This document shows, piece after piece, positions 12,844 to 26,000 of a stretch of DNA of 64,000 nucleotides. The stretch comes from Moringa oleifera. Its lineage: Eukaryota; Streptophyta; Magnoliopsida; Brassicales; Moringaceae. Every line of letters starts with the position of its first letter. Position 1 is the stretch's first letter. Where the stretch lies: NCBI GenBank assembly GCA_021397835.1, contig JAJFZO010000866.1, positions 69,501-133,500 of the forward strand, given 5' to 3'. The position numbers and the translations under genes are program-made. The notes under the pieces are model-generated. The model worked only from the letters and a program-made list of their open reading frames with translations. It did not search any database and was not told where the DNA came from.

Positions 12844-14108
12844 GATATGGTTGCACCTCTAAGCTTAGTAGATCTGGTTCCAAACCAATCTTGAAGTATA
12901 GTTGATGATGGATACAACATGACCATCAGTCATGGTGTAATTCTGTTGCGTGTTTTGGAGAGCTCAATTTGTGTAAGGCATTTCAAGCAGACATCTTTCT
13001 TTTGGGTTTGGGTCAATTGGCAGATCCATTAATAATCTCCAGACGTGCTAGTCATGTTAAGCAGACAGAACTCTATTCCCACAATGAGATCGACAAATGA
13101 ATTTGATCTCTTCATTGAGGATGGAGCTTTAGCGTAATATATATGTTAGGGCCATACAATCAACAAACAGGTATCTGCATCAAATTTCTCTCCTTTTAGA
13201 TCTGTCGATAGCTTCACACACCCACATCCCCCTCGATGTTCGAGGTATAGCATGCAAAAATTGACTTGTTTGATAAGAGAAGACCCCAAAGAGAAAAACC
13301 TGTCATAGTATTGCCTTCTACTGATCCTGTGATCTTATCTGTTAAAAATGCACCATAGAAATTTCTGCATTTCATGACCACTTGCTCCATGAAGCATTTC
13401 ATACCATTCACTGAAGCTACTTCTGTAAGGTGAGTTGTTTAATTTGCTTTGGTATATCAGGTTCTTTTAGTGGATACTGATTAGATTACATTCTGCAAAA
13501 CACCAATTCACTAATATGCTCACCTGAGTTACTGGAGCCACTTTATTGAATTGCTACCTTATTAAATCATCTTTGGAACTACTGGAAAAGTCCCATTTTA
13601 TGGTATGGTTGTATATAAATCTTTCAAAAGAAAGACATGGAATGTTGATTGGGATGCTAGATAGCCCTATTTCTGTGAACTTGTATCTAGAATATTGGAA
13701 ATCTGAATAAGTCTACTGCATTAAAAATGCTGGAGATAAACAATAGATACATAATTACAAGGGCAAAGCAGGTTGTAGATTGACTTGCTATGCAGGGCAA
13801 ACCTTCACATTTTCTTCTACCTTGATGCCGAATTTCACCTATATGTTAGAATCAAGATGAATGCTCCCTTATGTATTTTTACGTGAAGAGATTATCTAAG
13901 CCTGCATTTTCGGACAATGGTGCATTGGTGAAGCATCTCTTCACTTGAGTTTAGCCTTTCTTTATCATTTGGGAAAGATGGATCATGAAAACTGAGGTTA
14001 TACAAGCAATAATAAGTCCAACTCTACCTTCACCTACTGTGGGTCACCTACACCACCAGTGTTGCACTTAGCGAAACTTACTTCTTCATGCCATCTGATT
14101 TGGCTGCT
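12844..14108. other. Convergent spacer between the PPR gene and KIN-14T
   Basis: It holds the 3' UTRs of both genes: PPR on the left, kinesin on the right, the latter ending at the TGA at 14109-14111. No coding motif was recognised in the short open frames. Confidence 0.6.
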
Positions 14109-17100
14109 TCAAAGCATCAAGCCATGGAAAAATTCATGACCAAGGCCTAAGTCATGGAATCCCAATCCTAGAAGGGCACTGGCAAATAAAATCTTAATTT
14201 TCTGCTCAAGCATGTGACATATTCCTGTCCAGAATAAAAGAGAAGCAGCATATAAGATGAATGGTTGGGGGATTATAAGTCCATCAAACTTTTACTATAT
14301 ATTGATCTTGTTGTTCAGATTTCATAATCTGGCAGCAAGTTATTTATTACTTTTCAGAGGAAATAATTTTGTTGGAAACAAAAGCCAGCTTTCGTAGATC
14401 CAAGGATTTTTACCTTTTTCATTTGAAGTTCTTTCTGCTTGAATGGATGTCTCTGTTGGATCTTTTTGATTTGCATTGTCCGTATCTGTACTTTGAGATG
14501 TCAGTTTCAGTTGTCCTTGTCTTATTCCTCTTGGGGAGAGTTGGGGGTTGTCATTCATTTCCTTTCCACCATCTTCTACATCTATTTCTGTAGTTTGTTG
14601 ACGATGTATTGAAATGGAGGCACTGTGATCTCTTTTTGAGTTGAAGCTGTTATCCAAGTTAGATAGAGAAAATTGGCACTTCCAGTTCTCAGGCATGAAA
14701 CTGCCTGAACATTGTGTTCCATCATTAAATTTCTCCATTGTCAACATCACATGGACCCCATGGTCATCCTTATAATGACTACATCCACCATAACCTACAG
14801 TTACAGGAGAAAGAGTTTCAAATTCACTTTTCTCTTTTGAAGAGTGCCTTGAAGAATCTTTTGTTTGTATCATCATCTGGCCATTTGGTACCAGGGATGG
14901 AAAAATGATGTTGGATCTGGATTGCTTATCAAACAGATCCTTCAACATTGTGGTTCTTTTGTTAATTTTTATTTTTGATATGGAACATTCTACTTCCTCC
15001 ACCTCAACCTGCTTCTCAGTAAACTCAGAAGTAGTAACCTTCTCATCACAAATCTCAACTTTACTCCATCCTTCGCATATATGTTTTTTCCTTTGATTAT
15101 AACTGCTGATGGTGGGTTCATTCTTATGTAACTGAAGCCAGTTGACAACCCTAGACATTTTTGTGGAGTTGCATTTATTTGTTTTCCTATTTCCATTTCT
15201 GTCAAGGTGATTGACATGAGCCCTCTGTTGAATTGTAGTCTCTTGTAACTCTTCCGGTTCTTCGGATGCTACCAGTTTAGTGTCACTTTCATATACCCCC
15301 TGGCTGTACTCTGTTTCATTATCTGCATTACTTTTCATGTTCTTATCCAGCAAACAGGTAGACCTTGAAATGCTGCACCCCGAATTGTATCCTGAATTTT
15401 TCTTTGCAGGGAAACTCACAGACTCAGCATGGTGAGAGGTTGGCCTTCTCCTTCTTTCAGGGACTACATCACTTCCTCCTGAGGTTTGCATATCATCACC
15501 AGATTTTCTTCTGCTGCAAATTGTCGGCTTCATAAATCGAGGCAACTGTGATGATGGAGCTTCTCTGACGTCTCCGACCCTACCCTTCATATCTTCAGCA
15601 CACAAATAGGAGGCCTCCAATATCTCTTCCGAAGATGGAGCTGTCCCTCTCAAATTTTCTACTTTTTCGTTTAACTTCTTGATTTCTTCAACTATATTTT
15701 GGCGCTGATCTTCAATATTTTTCATTCTCTGTGACAGATCCTTCATAACAACCTCTCTGTAGTTCCTTTCTTCCTGGATTTTACGTAGTTCGTATCAGTG
15801 GCTATTACTGATATTTCTAATTCAATTACTAATGAGACAAAGAGCTTCTACATCAACAGATCATATGAGTTTTGATGATGTCAAACGTCAGAAAGCAAAG
15901 CAGGTAATCCACCTTAATAATTGTCTTTGAAACTATAAGTTCGATTAAAAGTATCAATATTGATTTCACTGGAATGCTTGTCTATTGACTAGTAGTTACC
16001 TGTCATTTTCCACATCCTTGTGTAAGAACACGGTCAATCTAAATTCAAATGCAGCTTCTTCAAAATCATATTAAGAATCATGTATGACTGTTCACTGACG
16101 ACATCATCTGGACTTTCTTTTGTTGCTCCAACATTCCGATTCTCATTGTCATTGTCATTACTTCAACATTCTCACTGATAACATTAATTTTTTCTGTATA
16201 TTTTCTCCCCTTAATATGCTGATTGCTGAGTGTTTTCACCTGCTAGTCTTTAAATTCTAATGTACAAACCTGGACCTCATTAAACAAGCCATCTAAGAAA
16301 CAACAAGATAAATATACTGATCCAAACCCAAAACGATAACTTGTGCAATAAAGTGTTAAGAGATATTTAAGAATTTCATATGGAAAGATATCTAAGAATA
16401 TTAAGCAGATATTGTTAATTCTACTTACTTTTGAGTCCTCGTGTCCTAGATGAATGGATTTCACCCTCATTGCAAAATTCAGAGAGCATGTTGTTTCACA
16501 CGCATCTTCTTCTGTTGGACTGACATGAACAAGCATCAGTGTTTTTGAGTCCGCACCTAAGGAGCAGGAATGAAAAGAAAATATATGGATCATGATGTAA
16601 ATAAGAAAAATCTTATACATTTATCTCATGCATTAACAGAAGTTAATAATGTAATCAGACTACCCATTCTATCTGAGGTATAGACATTTACCCTGAATAA
16701 TGCCAATAAATTGGTCTAAATTTTTCTAGGAGTAGCTTAAAGTGGTAGCTCCTTCAATGGTATCATTGACATGATGCATTTATGGCATAAATGTAGGTAC
16801 AAAATGGAACAGAGTTATTTCCTGTTGTTTTCTCTCACAACTGTAAAATGGATGACTGTTTTATTCCCCAGTTGTTTTGCATAGAACAGATAGCATGGAA
16901 TTTAATGAAGTGGAATATAATTTTACCTAGGGAATCTTTAAGAACTTGTGTCAGCTTGCTGTTCCTGTCAAAGGGAAAAGTAGGTGTTTTAAGGTTTCAT
17001 ATACAGAAAATGTTAGGTGATTCCACCAGCCAGCTAGCCAACCTATAGGAACAGGTTCCCATAGTGACTAATCAAGAATAGCTTTTGTTTAAGCTGCATA

Positions 17101-19018
17101 GTTGTGGATAAAACTATGGCATCTACCCTTTCTCATTAGTAGAAAGGTTATATTGAAAGAAATCATAAATTGTTGGTGCAGAGGATCGTGCTCATTATAT
17201 GGAGTTTCAAGGTCACCTGTAAGGTATGTGGCCCTTTTTCCTCTGAAGGGCATTAATGACATCACCAAGAGCAGAAAGTGACAGATTAATGGATTTTCCT
17301 TCATCAAATCTTCTTCCCCATGCCTTTGTCTTCAAGACACGCTCACTTCCTCCAAGGTCTACTAACCAAAGTTTGTTTGTTTCCCGGCGCCTCTCAGGAG
17401 CATCAAAACAAGTGATTGATATGCGAATCAAGCTAGTAGGGAGCAATGCCACAGGAAATAGACATAGAACACAAAAAATTATGGCTTTTGAATTTACAAC
17501 ATTGATTAAGTTGTAAGCTAAGCTGACCCCTCTGTACCTCTATACAGTGCTTACGGAAGTAATTTGATGAAAATGTAATTACCAGTGAGATCTGCTAGAA
17601 GTCATGTTTGAATTTGTAGGGGCAGTTGATCTGAACTGGCATCCTAATTGATACAGCTTTAGAGCTTGGGTAAAGTCGCTTACTTGGATGGCCAATAAGT
17701 TGTCAATTGCAATCCCTCCCTTCAGATCTGTTTGAATAGAAAGGCTGCAGGAGACATGATAGGAAAACGTTAGGAAATGCACTTCGATGCATTCAACTAA
17801 TTAGTAACTGGTATACTGGCCATGGTGGCATAGAATCTGCTGCTGTAGTTTGCTGAGTGACAAGCAAGTCTCTGAGATTTCCCAAATAAACTTCAAGCAT
17901 ACTGAAGTTAATAAGAAAGGCATGGTTACTATCCATCGCTTGTTTAAACAGTGCCTCAACTGCACGGGGCACAATCCCAGGGGAATCCGGAGTACCTTCC
18001 TGTGCATATCAGGCCAAAAAGCACTGAATTTAGGGCTGATGAACATGCATTATTCATAGGAGTCCTGAAAGCAATTTTTTTGGATGAAGTATGAGTTAGA
18101 TAATCAAAGGTAAGCATTTGTCAGTTTAGTATAACCCTTTAGTTTGTTTATTACTTTCCGTAATTGTCAGGGTGAGTTGAATTACATGTTAATGGGAAGT
18201 TGGATGTGGTGTATCTTCTTGTGTCGTTAGGCAGAGAACATGTGATGTTATTTGTGGCCAGTCTTATTATGCTGGAAGCCTTGTTGTTCCTTACCATGGT
18301 GAAAGTCTTTCCTGTTCCCGTCTGCCCATACGCAAAAATACATGCATTGTAGCCATCGATGACAGACTTGATGAGTGGTTCAACTTCAGAAAAGACTTGA
18401 TCTGAAAGTTTTCAGCTATCAAAGGCAACGTCATTACACGGCTCAAAATAAATGGGATTTGTGGAATCTCAGATAAAAGTGTGAAATATTTGGTGCACCT
18501 TGTGATGACTCTGGATAGAAGACCTGGTCAAAACTGTATCTTTTACTCTTATTATCAGCAAGTTTTAGGAGGAGATTGCTAGAATCCAAAACTACAAGAG
18601 GTGTTAAAGGTCCAAGAGTCTCCCCCGTTCGAACGGGTCTTATGCGACAGAACACTCGAATATTACCTGCAATGGCAATTATGAGGCCTCCTGCAAACCA
18701 AGTTCAAGCAGTTGTTGGGATAGAGTGGACAGAGATGACAAGTTGGTGATGGATAAGTTACCTTTCAAATCCAAGAAATCATTTAGGAGCTGCCTCCTCT
18801 GGGTGTTCAACTGTCTTAGTTGCGCCCTGAAGTGGGAGAGTTGCTCTGCTAGCAGCGAGCAAACAAAAAGGAGATTAGCAAGAGATAGATATGGAGGGAG
18901 AAGTGGGGAAAATAGGTGAGGTACCTTGTAATTTGGAATGAAAGGGGTCAATATCTGTCTTATCATTGGTGCCAAAGTGTGTGGCTCTGGGCTCAGTGGT
19001 TGATGCTTCAGATGGCAT
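14109..19018 (-). CDS. KIN14T: Kinesin-14 motor protein, KIN-14T type
   Basis: Eleven exons: 18925-19018, 18762-18848, 18499-18666, 18295-18401, 17821-17999, 17583-17744, 17217-17432, 16927-16964, 16429-16556, 14414-15773, 14109-14224 (2655 nt, 884 residues plus TGA). A short N-terminal coiled coil leads into the kinesin-14 neck and motor start ([14 protein letters not shown]). The motor has P-loop GQTGTGKT (142-149), switch [11 protein letters not shown] (256-265), switch [10 protein letters not shown] (290-297, with Gly replacing the usual Ala) and [14 protein letters not shown] coiled coil and a Ser/Lys-rich tail follow. The last exon adds 37 residues with a hydrophobic stretch ([12 protein letters not shown]), matching the tail recalled for Arabidopsis At1g55550. 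Kinesin-14 motors typically move toward microtubule minus ends. The start is the first ATG in frame; the frame runs open upstream only from a GTG. Exon 5 needs a GC donor (see findings). Confidence 0.88.
15799..15903 (+). pseudogene. Exon-like fragment of unknown origin, opposite strand of a KIN-14T intron
   Basis: On the plus strand 35 codons stay open between CAG at 15796-15798 and CAG|GTAATC at 15901-15909. The last part reads [17 protein letters not shown], which looks like genuine charged protein sequence, not intron noise. It lies antisense inside the kinesin intron 15774-16428. I do not recognise the family. It could be a captured gene fragment or chance. Confidence 0.25.
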
Positions 19019-22000
19019 ATTCTGGGTTAAATGGGCAAACGGACTTGACCCAAGCACAAGTCAGATGTGCCTTCAGTCCACCAGGTTCCTAACACACTTT
19101 CTTGAATCTTTTTGTGTTGTTCAACCCAGTATAAAGCAAAGAAAAGGGTGGTTCAGAGACAGAGATATCATGTAAGAAGTAGGAAGATATAACAAACTCG
19201 AAAGGAGAGGGAGGAGGAGGCAAAAGGCCGGTAAAAATGTAAATGCAACAGTAATGAATCCGCAGGAACAATGCCTTTATTATGCTATCTTTGGAAGAGA
19301 TGGAAGAGTCATATCCTTAGATGGTTAGAGTAAAAGACTCGGCTTCTTGGGCTTCCTCCGGTTGATATTAATTTGACAATGGTTTTTAAGTTTGCGAAGT
19401 ACGCCAACAGAGACCAAATCCCGACCAACTTACGATGGCGACATGGACAACCAGAAATAAAAAATAATGATTTAGGTTCGATTAATAATTCGTCTTATCG
19501 TCGACGTACCATGAATCTCTGGGGACTGACCATCTCCAAACCCAACCGCTCCCATCATTCATTCGACGGCTTAATAATAATTTAGGATCCCGCAATAGCT
19601 TAAGCTGACAACCCTGTATAGATTAACCATTTCTGATAGGCAAAAGTAGCAGGGATCCATCAGGATGTTGGATCACTTCAAAGGATCAATTATTAAATTT
19701 AATCCTCACTGTTACCGTGTTTGGTGCATGCAGCGGTCTTGGGGGCTGAGACTGTGAGACTTGAGAGAGAGATTTCTTTCCATTTCCTTGCTCTATATGT
19801 ACATATTGGCCAACCCTCAACTCAACTCAGTCTCACTTCCTAGCTAATAATTAATACAAAGACTAAATAATATAGGGACTCTGTGATAATATTGGGGGCC
19901 AATACTTAGATCCTCAAGCAAAGGAACAGCCTCTCCAGCGCAACTCACAATCACAACAATTTTCAAGATTAATGCCTAAATTCTCAATTTGCTCTTTGAG
20001 CCAACCAGACCTTAATTGTTTCTTTGTGTGAAAAGCATGACTATATGTCCATTAACGCATAGTTAAATTTATCTGACAGCCTAGCTATATATATGTATAC
20101 ATATAGGCATAATCATCACATTATTAAGTCGGTCGGTGCTTAATTTGGAGATTCGTTAAAGTGGCATTAACCATCTCTGAAGCTGGATAGATAGCCCCTT
20201 CTCAAGTTTTATTCTTATGATTATGAACCTTCACTTCATTTTTTTTTTTTCCTTTAAAAAAACTAATCGATCTTTTCCATTTCTATTCTTTGAAATATAG
20301 AACAAAAAAAAAAAAAGGTGATGATAAGCGCTGGTTTCTACCTTCAAATCTAAGACCTAAAAAAAAGAAGGGAGAGCAGTGGGGGATGGTGCCTTCAAAG
20401 GCTCGAAGAAGTGAGGTAAGAGCACAAGCTGAACAGAGTAGGAGCTAAAGGAGAAGGGAAAGGAAGATGGACAGCCATTCGAAATGATATGAAAAGAACA
20501 CAAGTTGAACAGAAAGGACTCTCAGAAGAATGTGATGGGAAGGGGTACCCTCAAAGAGAGAGAGAGAGAGAGAGAGAGAGGGGGACGTTGAACAGAAAAG
20601 GGGGATCCATGAGGCTTATGTAGAAGACGCAAGGAAAAGTTGATAATGGATGAAGGCAATTAGAATAGTCATGGGTTGTAAGCTCACCAAATGCTTGATG
20701 CATTAGCTTGAATCAAGCTGATGAGGACAGCTCCCAGAAGAATCCATATTTGGCCTAAAAGAATATGAAGCAAGGGATAAGGTTCTTTCTTCTTCATCCC
20801 TACACCCTTCACTTCCTCTCCATTTTCAGATAATACTTGCAAAAGATTTCAAGTCATTTAAGGGAAATCCCGCTGCTGCATGCAGAATGCGCAATACATT
20901 AGAAAGCCAGGCCACCTAAGCTAGACCTGGAGAATGCAAGGCAAAGGCAATTAATCAGGCATAAGTTAAACAGCTGACATTAATATATGACGGAAGGCAG
21001 CTAGAATTCTCATGAGTATACACCAGTCTGTTATCTATATATGAACACTTAGCTAAGCTTTATGGGTGCACTTGTGTATGTATGTATGATAAACAAAAGA
21101 CAGTATATAGCAGCTGCCGATTCAGGAAGCCGCACAAACTTCTCAAGTTTGGTGTTATCAGATAGCAATTAGTAGAGTACTGAAAGAGAAATATAGAAAG
21201 AAAGAAAGTGATAGTTTGAAGGTTGATAGTAAAGAAATTATATTCACGTTGAGCGCCCATTGAAGCACTCCAAGGGGCAGGATGAAGGGAATGGCAAAAA
21301 GACACAACCCTTGCACAGATGGTGAGAATCATGGAATCTTATACATGCAGACAGGGAAATAAAATTTTAGGTCTCTTTCAAATGCAGGAATAGTTTGGGA
21401 TGCAGCGGAGAGAACATGTAAGGGCTCAGGGAAGGTGTGTGTTCAATCTAGGGAAGTGGGGGGACTCAGAGGCCGAGGCCGAGGCCTCGTGCTTGCGTGT
21501 TGGTTTTCTCGGCCTCATTTTTCTATTTGTTATTATACGCTACATGGATGGACCTCAAACTTGGTAAAAGTGAGAGCTAAGTAAGATTGATTTTTAGCCT
21601 TATCCTCTTCAAGTTCAAGGGCCCCTGTCATAGCCGAGTGACTTCATCTGCAAGATTGAAAGTGAAATGAGAAACACATCATCAGACAAGAGTGACAGTA
21701 GGAAGGAGAGAGGCCATCTAATTCTCACACTGCCACTTAGTATCAGTACTTCCACCCTCACCCACTGCCTGCAAGCACTTTAATTTAGTGAGAGAAGGTG
21801 CACCCTAGACTCAAATGTCACCACCAATATACCCAAGCATTATTTTATTATTTTTGCAGTCGCAAACAAAAGTAATACACTATTCAGTGGCTTCCAGAGC
21901 CACTCCCCTTGAGCAATTCTCAAGTAAATTTTGAAAATTTATCTCCAAACAGAGAAGTAACAAAATGAACAAACAAACAAACAAAATAAACAGAAGACAA

Positions 22001-22706
22001 CAGGTTTACTTTGACAATCAGTCTGTTGCATGCATACATTCAGAACAATTTAAGACACATCCCTCGGAACTCTCATTTTGCACAGCTGGGCCAGCAACAC
22101 TAGTGGCAACAATTCGCTACCCTCTATTAAGGTTAGTAACTCGTCACCATTCTTAGGATCCTCTGCTGCAGAAATATACAAAATTTTAAGATCTAATAAA
22201 AATATGGAATATGCAGTATCACCATTTCCTCTTCTCTTCAAGATTCAATCCGGAAATGATGTACACTAAAAGCTCAGAGTATCATCAACCATCTACTAAA
22301 ACTTCCCCAGCAACATACAAACTAGAGAACCTTCGCAACCAACTTGTTAACAGCAAAATGAAAATAATGTCTCAGAAACAAACAAACATTTGAATACTTG
22401 ATTGTATAATGGACTTGGCCAAAATGGGCTCACAGCTTCCAACAATTTATTATACAAGGTCTACTCAAAGCTAGATATCAGTCCTCAACGAAAACAGATC
22501 AAAGGGATTCATCTGAACATCGTCTGATGATTTTTCTGAAGTGAAAAAAGAAAAATCATTCTCCACAAATAATCGAACACTAAGCAAGTGAAGAAATATT
22601 ACAAGGTAAAACCCCCGCCATCACCACTATATAACAAATTACTGATACCTTCCAAGTAGGAACCAGCACAGCACACTGACTACATAAAGGTATTAAGTCG
22701 CATAAC
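19019..22706. other. Intergenic region between KIN-14T and the VOA1-like gene
   Basis: About 3.7 kb: the upstream region of KIN-14T on the left and the 3' UTR and downstream flank of the VOA1-like gene on the right. A (GA)n repeat lies at 20556-20580. I saw no known conserved plant microRNA sequence on either strand, but I could not fold the region. No gene is supported here. Confidence 0.55.
20556..20580. repeat. (GA)n microsatellite
   Basis: Perfect alternating GA run of about 25 bases in intergenic DNA. Confidence 0.9.
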
Positions 22707-22959
22707 TCAGGAGTCTTGGGGGGTCTCAAATCTTGCTGGTGTGTCAATGCCCATCATGCAGCAAAGACCCGATATCAAGATCAGAAGCAAAACAATTCCC
22801 TGAAAATCATTCAAAACAGCAATATAACCAGCCAAGATATGTCACAGTGTAACTCTTTAGAGAGAGAGAAAAGAAATAGACTATCAACTATAGGAAAAAC
22901 CAGACATGCAGAAACACATTACAACCATTTCATGCCCAAAATCCTCATAATCACAATAA

Positions 22960-23001
<42 letters not shown>

Positions 23002-26000
23002 TCACACAGCAGAGGTCAATCCGCATGGTAGAGATCACTCTATGCTCATACTTATTAGACTCGGAGTGTCTACAAATCATTTGAACTGGTGTGAAACAAA
23101 ATACTAGGCTGGGTTTTAGGGTAAGTAACAAAAACAAATAAATAAATTAGTTACAAAGTTTATTTGGTTTTGCAGCTGCCACAAAAAGGAAATATAACAA
23201 CCAACAGTAGTACTTCCATAGAAGCACACATTGTACAGGAAGCAGCAGCAATAGTCACTGTAACCTTCAAAAGCACTGTTCATGTCAGATTATAAGCCTG
23301 ACATCTCCAAAAGCCTAAAGATACAGAATATTTTTGGATACAGGAAACCTTAAGCCAGCTCGTGGTTGCTCCCATGATGTCAAGAAAAGAGTCAAGAAAG
23401 CTTAACAGTGGCATTGCATCCTGTTATGTAGTGGCTCCACTAGTTGCCCCATAAAATTACAGGTGCACTTGGCTAGACAAGCCCTAAAATTGCTTCAATA
23501 GTTGTCTCAAATTTACTCCATTGGAGGCTGCCCCAGGTTATCACAATGAACATATAAGCCTAATACCAAAATTTTCTTTACACACACACACACATCCATG
23601 ACGGTTGGATGGAATGATAAGGGAGAATCAGGCATATAGAATTGAGTCGGTGATGCTTTGTGATCATATTGACCCAACTGCCATAGAATAACTATAACTG
23701 TTGCTGCTATTGAACAAATTGTAAGTGGAACTGGGAGAACTAGACCTTTTTTGCTTTCAAAAGTAATGTTCTTTAAACCATTAAAGTATAAAATCTTCTA
23801 TAGCGGTCAAAAGGAGGAAAAGACCTAAGGGATTGACCTTTGTCCAAAATGTAATAGCCATGAAGTCATACTGCCACTTCATAAGCCAGCTCTTCAGATG
23901 GCACCTTACTTCAATGGGGTAACATGCATAACTATTAACCCTTTGGTTTGATGCCAACAGCAAAAACAAATTGGAGCCATTGATTATAAAGTAGTGCACC
24001 ATCTTGTATTCTAATAAAGGGGCCTCAGAGCTACCAGGTTCACCAGCTCCATGTTAGACAATTGAAAATATTCTCACATAGACCAAAATGAAGAAAAACA
24101 ATTCGCTTCATCTAATCCCCATAAAAAGTACACCACATCAAAAAACAAGAATGACCCCATTATTGTACAAAAAATATAGTTTATTTGCCGTGAAGAGTAT
24201 CATAGTTAGTGTTTTTTCTTTTAATAGACAACACATATACAGAAATCATCATCCATGTCATTATTATATAATCACAGTTAATACTGGGAACTAATAAATA
24301 TAGGATTGATAAGATAAGGCTCTCTTCAATCAGGCGAAAATATGGTAGGCAATGTTAACAATATCAACTGCAAATCCAAATTATGTAAAATAGAAAAAAC
24401 TGCAACTTACAACCAGGAGTCCCTCCAGAAGGGATGATTTAATCTGGCAGACTTCATCACAGATTGTGGCATTGGCTGATTCATTCCCTACAGCACTTTC
24501 AGCCAAAAATCTTCGTAGCTCATGATAAGAAGGATATCTATAGGGATTAGAAACATAAAGAGCTGCATATTTTGCCCCAGACTGCTCCACCGAACTGATA
24601 AGTTCAGATATAATCTCGCCTGTGCAATGGACGAGAACATAATCAGAAAAGTATTTCTCAGACCAGTACAAACTTGAACCAAAGTATTTACAACAATCAT
24701 CCAACAACTATATCTTTTTAACTTAACATACTTTCTGAATGTAACTTGTCTGATTCTTCCACTGCACGAGAGCCTCCAGAGCAGAAGATGACTAAGTCAG
24801 CTTGCCCTTCTGTTCTCTTTGGCACTCTTGAAAGCAAGTGATCCTGTTTGATATTTAAAGGCATATTTAAAATTAATTCCATTAATGAGAGGTATAGAGC
24901 AACTGCATATGGGTAAGTGGAGCATGAAGGGCACCAGACCTTGTCCATGGACTACTAAGTTTCATGACAAAGCATGTAAAACCATCAAAGATAACTTACA
25001 AGGACAGAGTTCAAGTCTGCCAGTTTCTGAAAATTTTCACCCTCAATGGAGCATGACTCTGTAAACAGAATATTACTGACTCCCAAAGCATGGCTGCAAG
25101 CTTCTCTGAACCCCGAAACCAACAAATTCTCCACTGTTTCCTCCTCGGGGGCAGCAACATATGGGAATGCCATGGAAAAGTTGGACTTGATAAAGGAGAC
25201 CTGTCCAATGACAAAGCAGCTTGATTGCAAAGCAGAAACATGGCAACTAATCATATTACTATCCTGAATCATAATTTTGACACCAAGAACTGATTAAGTG
25301 GAACTAGGTAGACTTCAGTTACCTTCAGCAAATCAAGAAGAGCTGGGTCAGCCTGTCTGCTTCCAGAAATATCTGGTGATTGCAACTAAAGATGACAAAG
25401 GAACATTGTCAGTAGCCTGGAATAATAGCAAGTATTCAAGTTTATGGTAACATGAAGAAGAATGGATCCAAGTTCATGGTAACATGAAGCAGAGTAATCT
25501 GACCATATAATTTTATTTTTTTTTTTTCCTTTTTATTCTCCATAGCTAGGCAAAGGAGCTCTAATGAGCGAGAGCTTTTTCATTACTAACTAGGAGATTG
25601 TTTCGGATGTACTTTCATCATCTAAGCACAGGATTGGAAGTCAAGCAGATAGAAGATCTCTTCTGAAGTGATATTCTCTAAACTGGCTTGGGAGGATGAC
25701 AATAAAGTTGTTCCCATGGAAGGGGCTATAGTGATTTTCCACGAGGCGACATTTGAAAAAGAGCATCTCCTTTAGAACTGTTCACTTGGGATTTTCCAAT
25801 ATTATCGTAAGGCGGAGCCTAGGCAGATGTCAATTTTCCCCACAAAAGTGAGTACCCCCCATGGGTTGAGTCTTGGGGGACCTAAACAGGGACGAGGCGG
25901 TGTTTCGAGAATCCCAGTTGTTCTTAAATGGGGACAAAGTCACACACACACACAAAAAAAAAAAACCAAAAAAAAAAAAACAAAACAAAACAAAAAACCA

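Noticed and set aside
14340..14413. Read-through end of the long KIN-14T exon (adding about 24 residues and a stop)
   Set aside because: Splicing at 14414 to 14224 restores a family-like tail. The read-through form is kept only as a possible intron-retention product.
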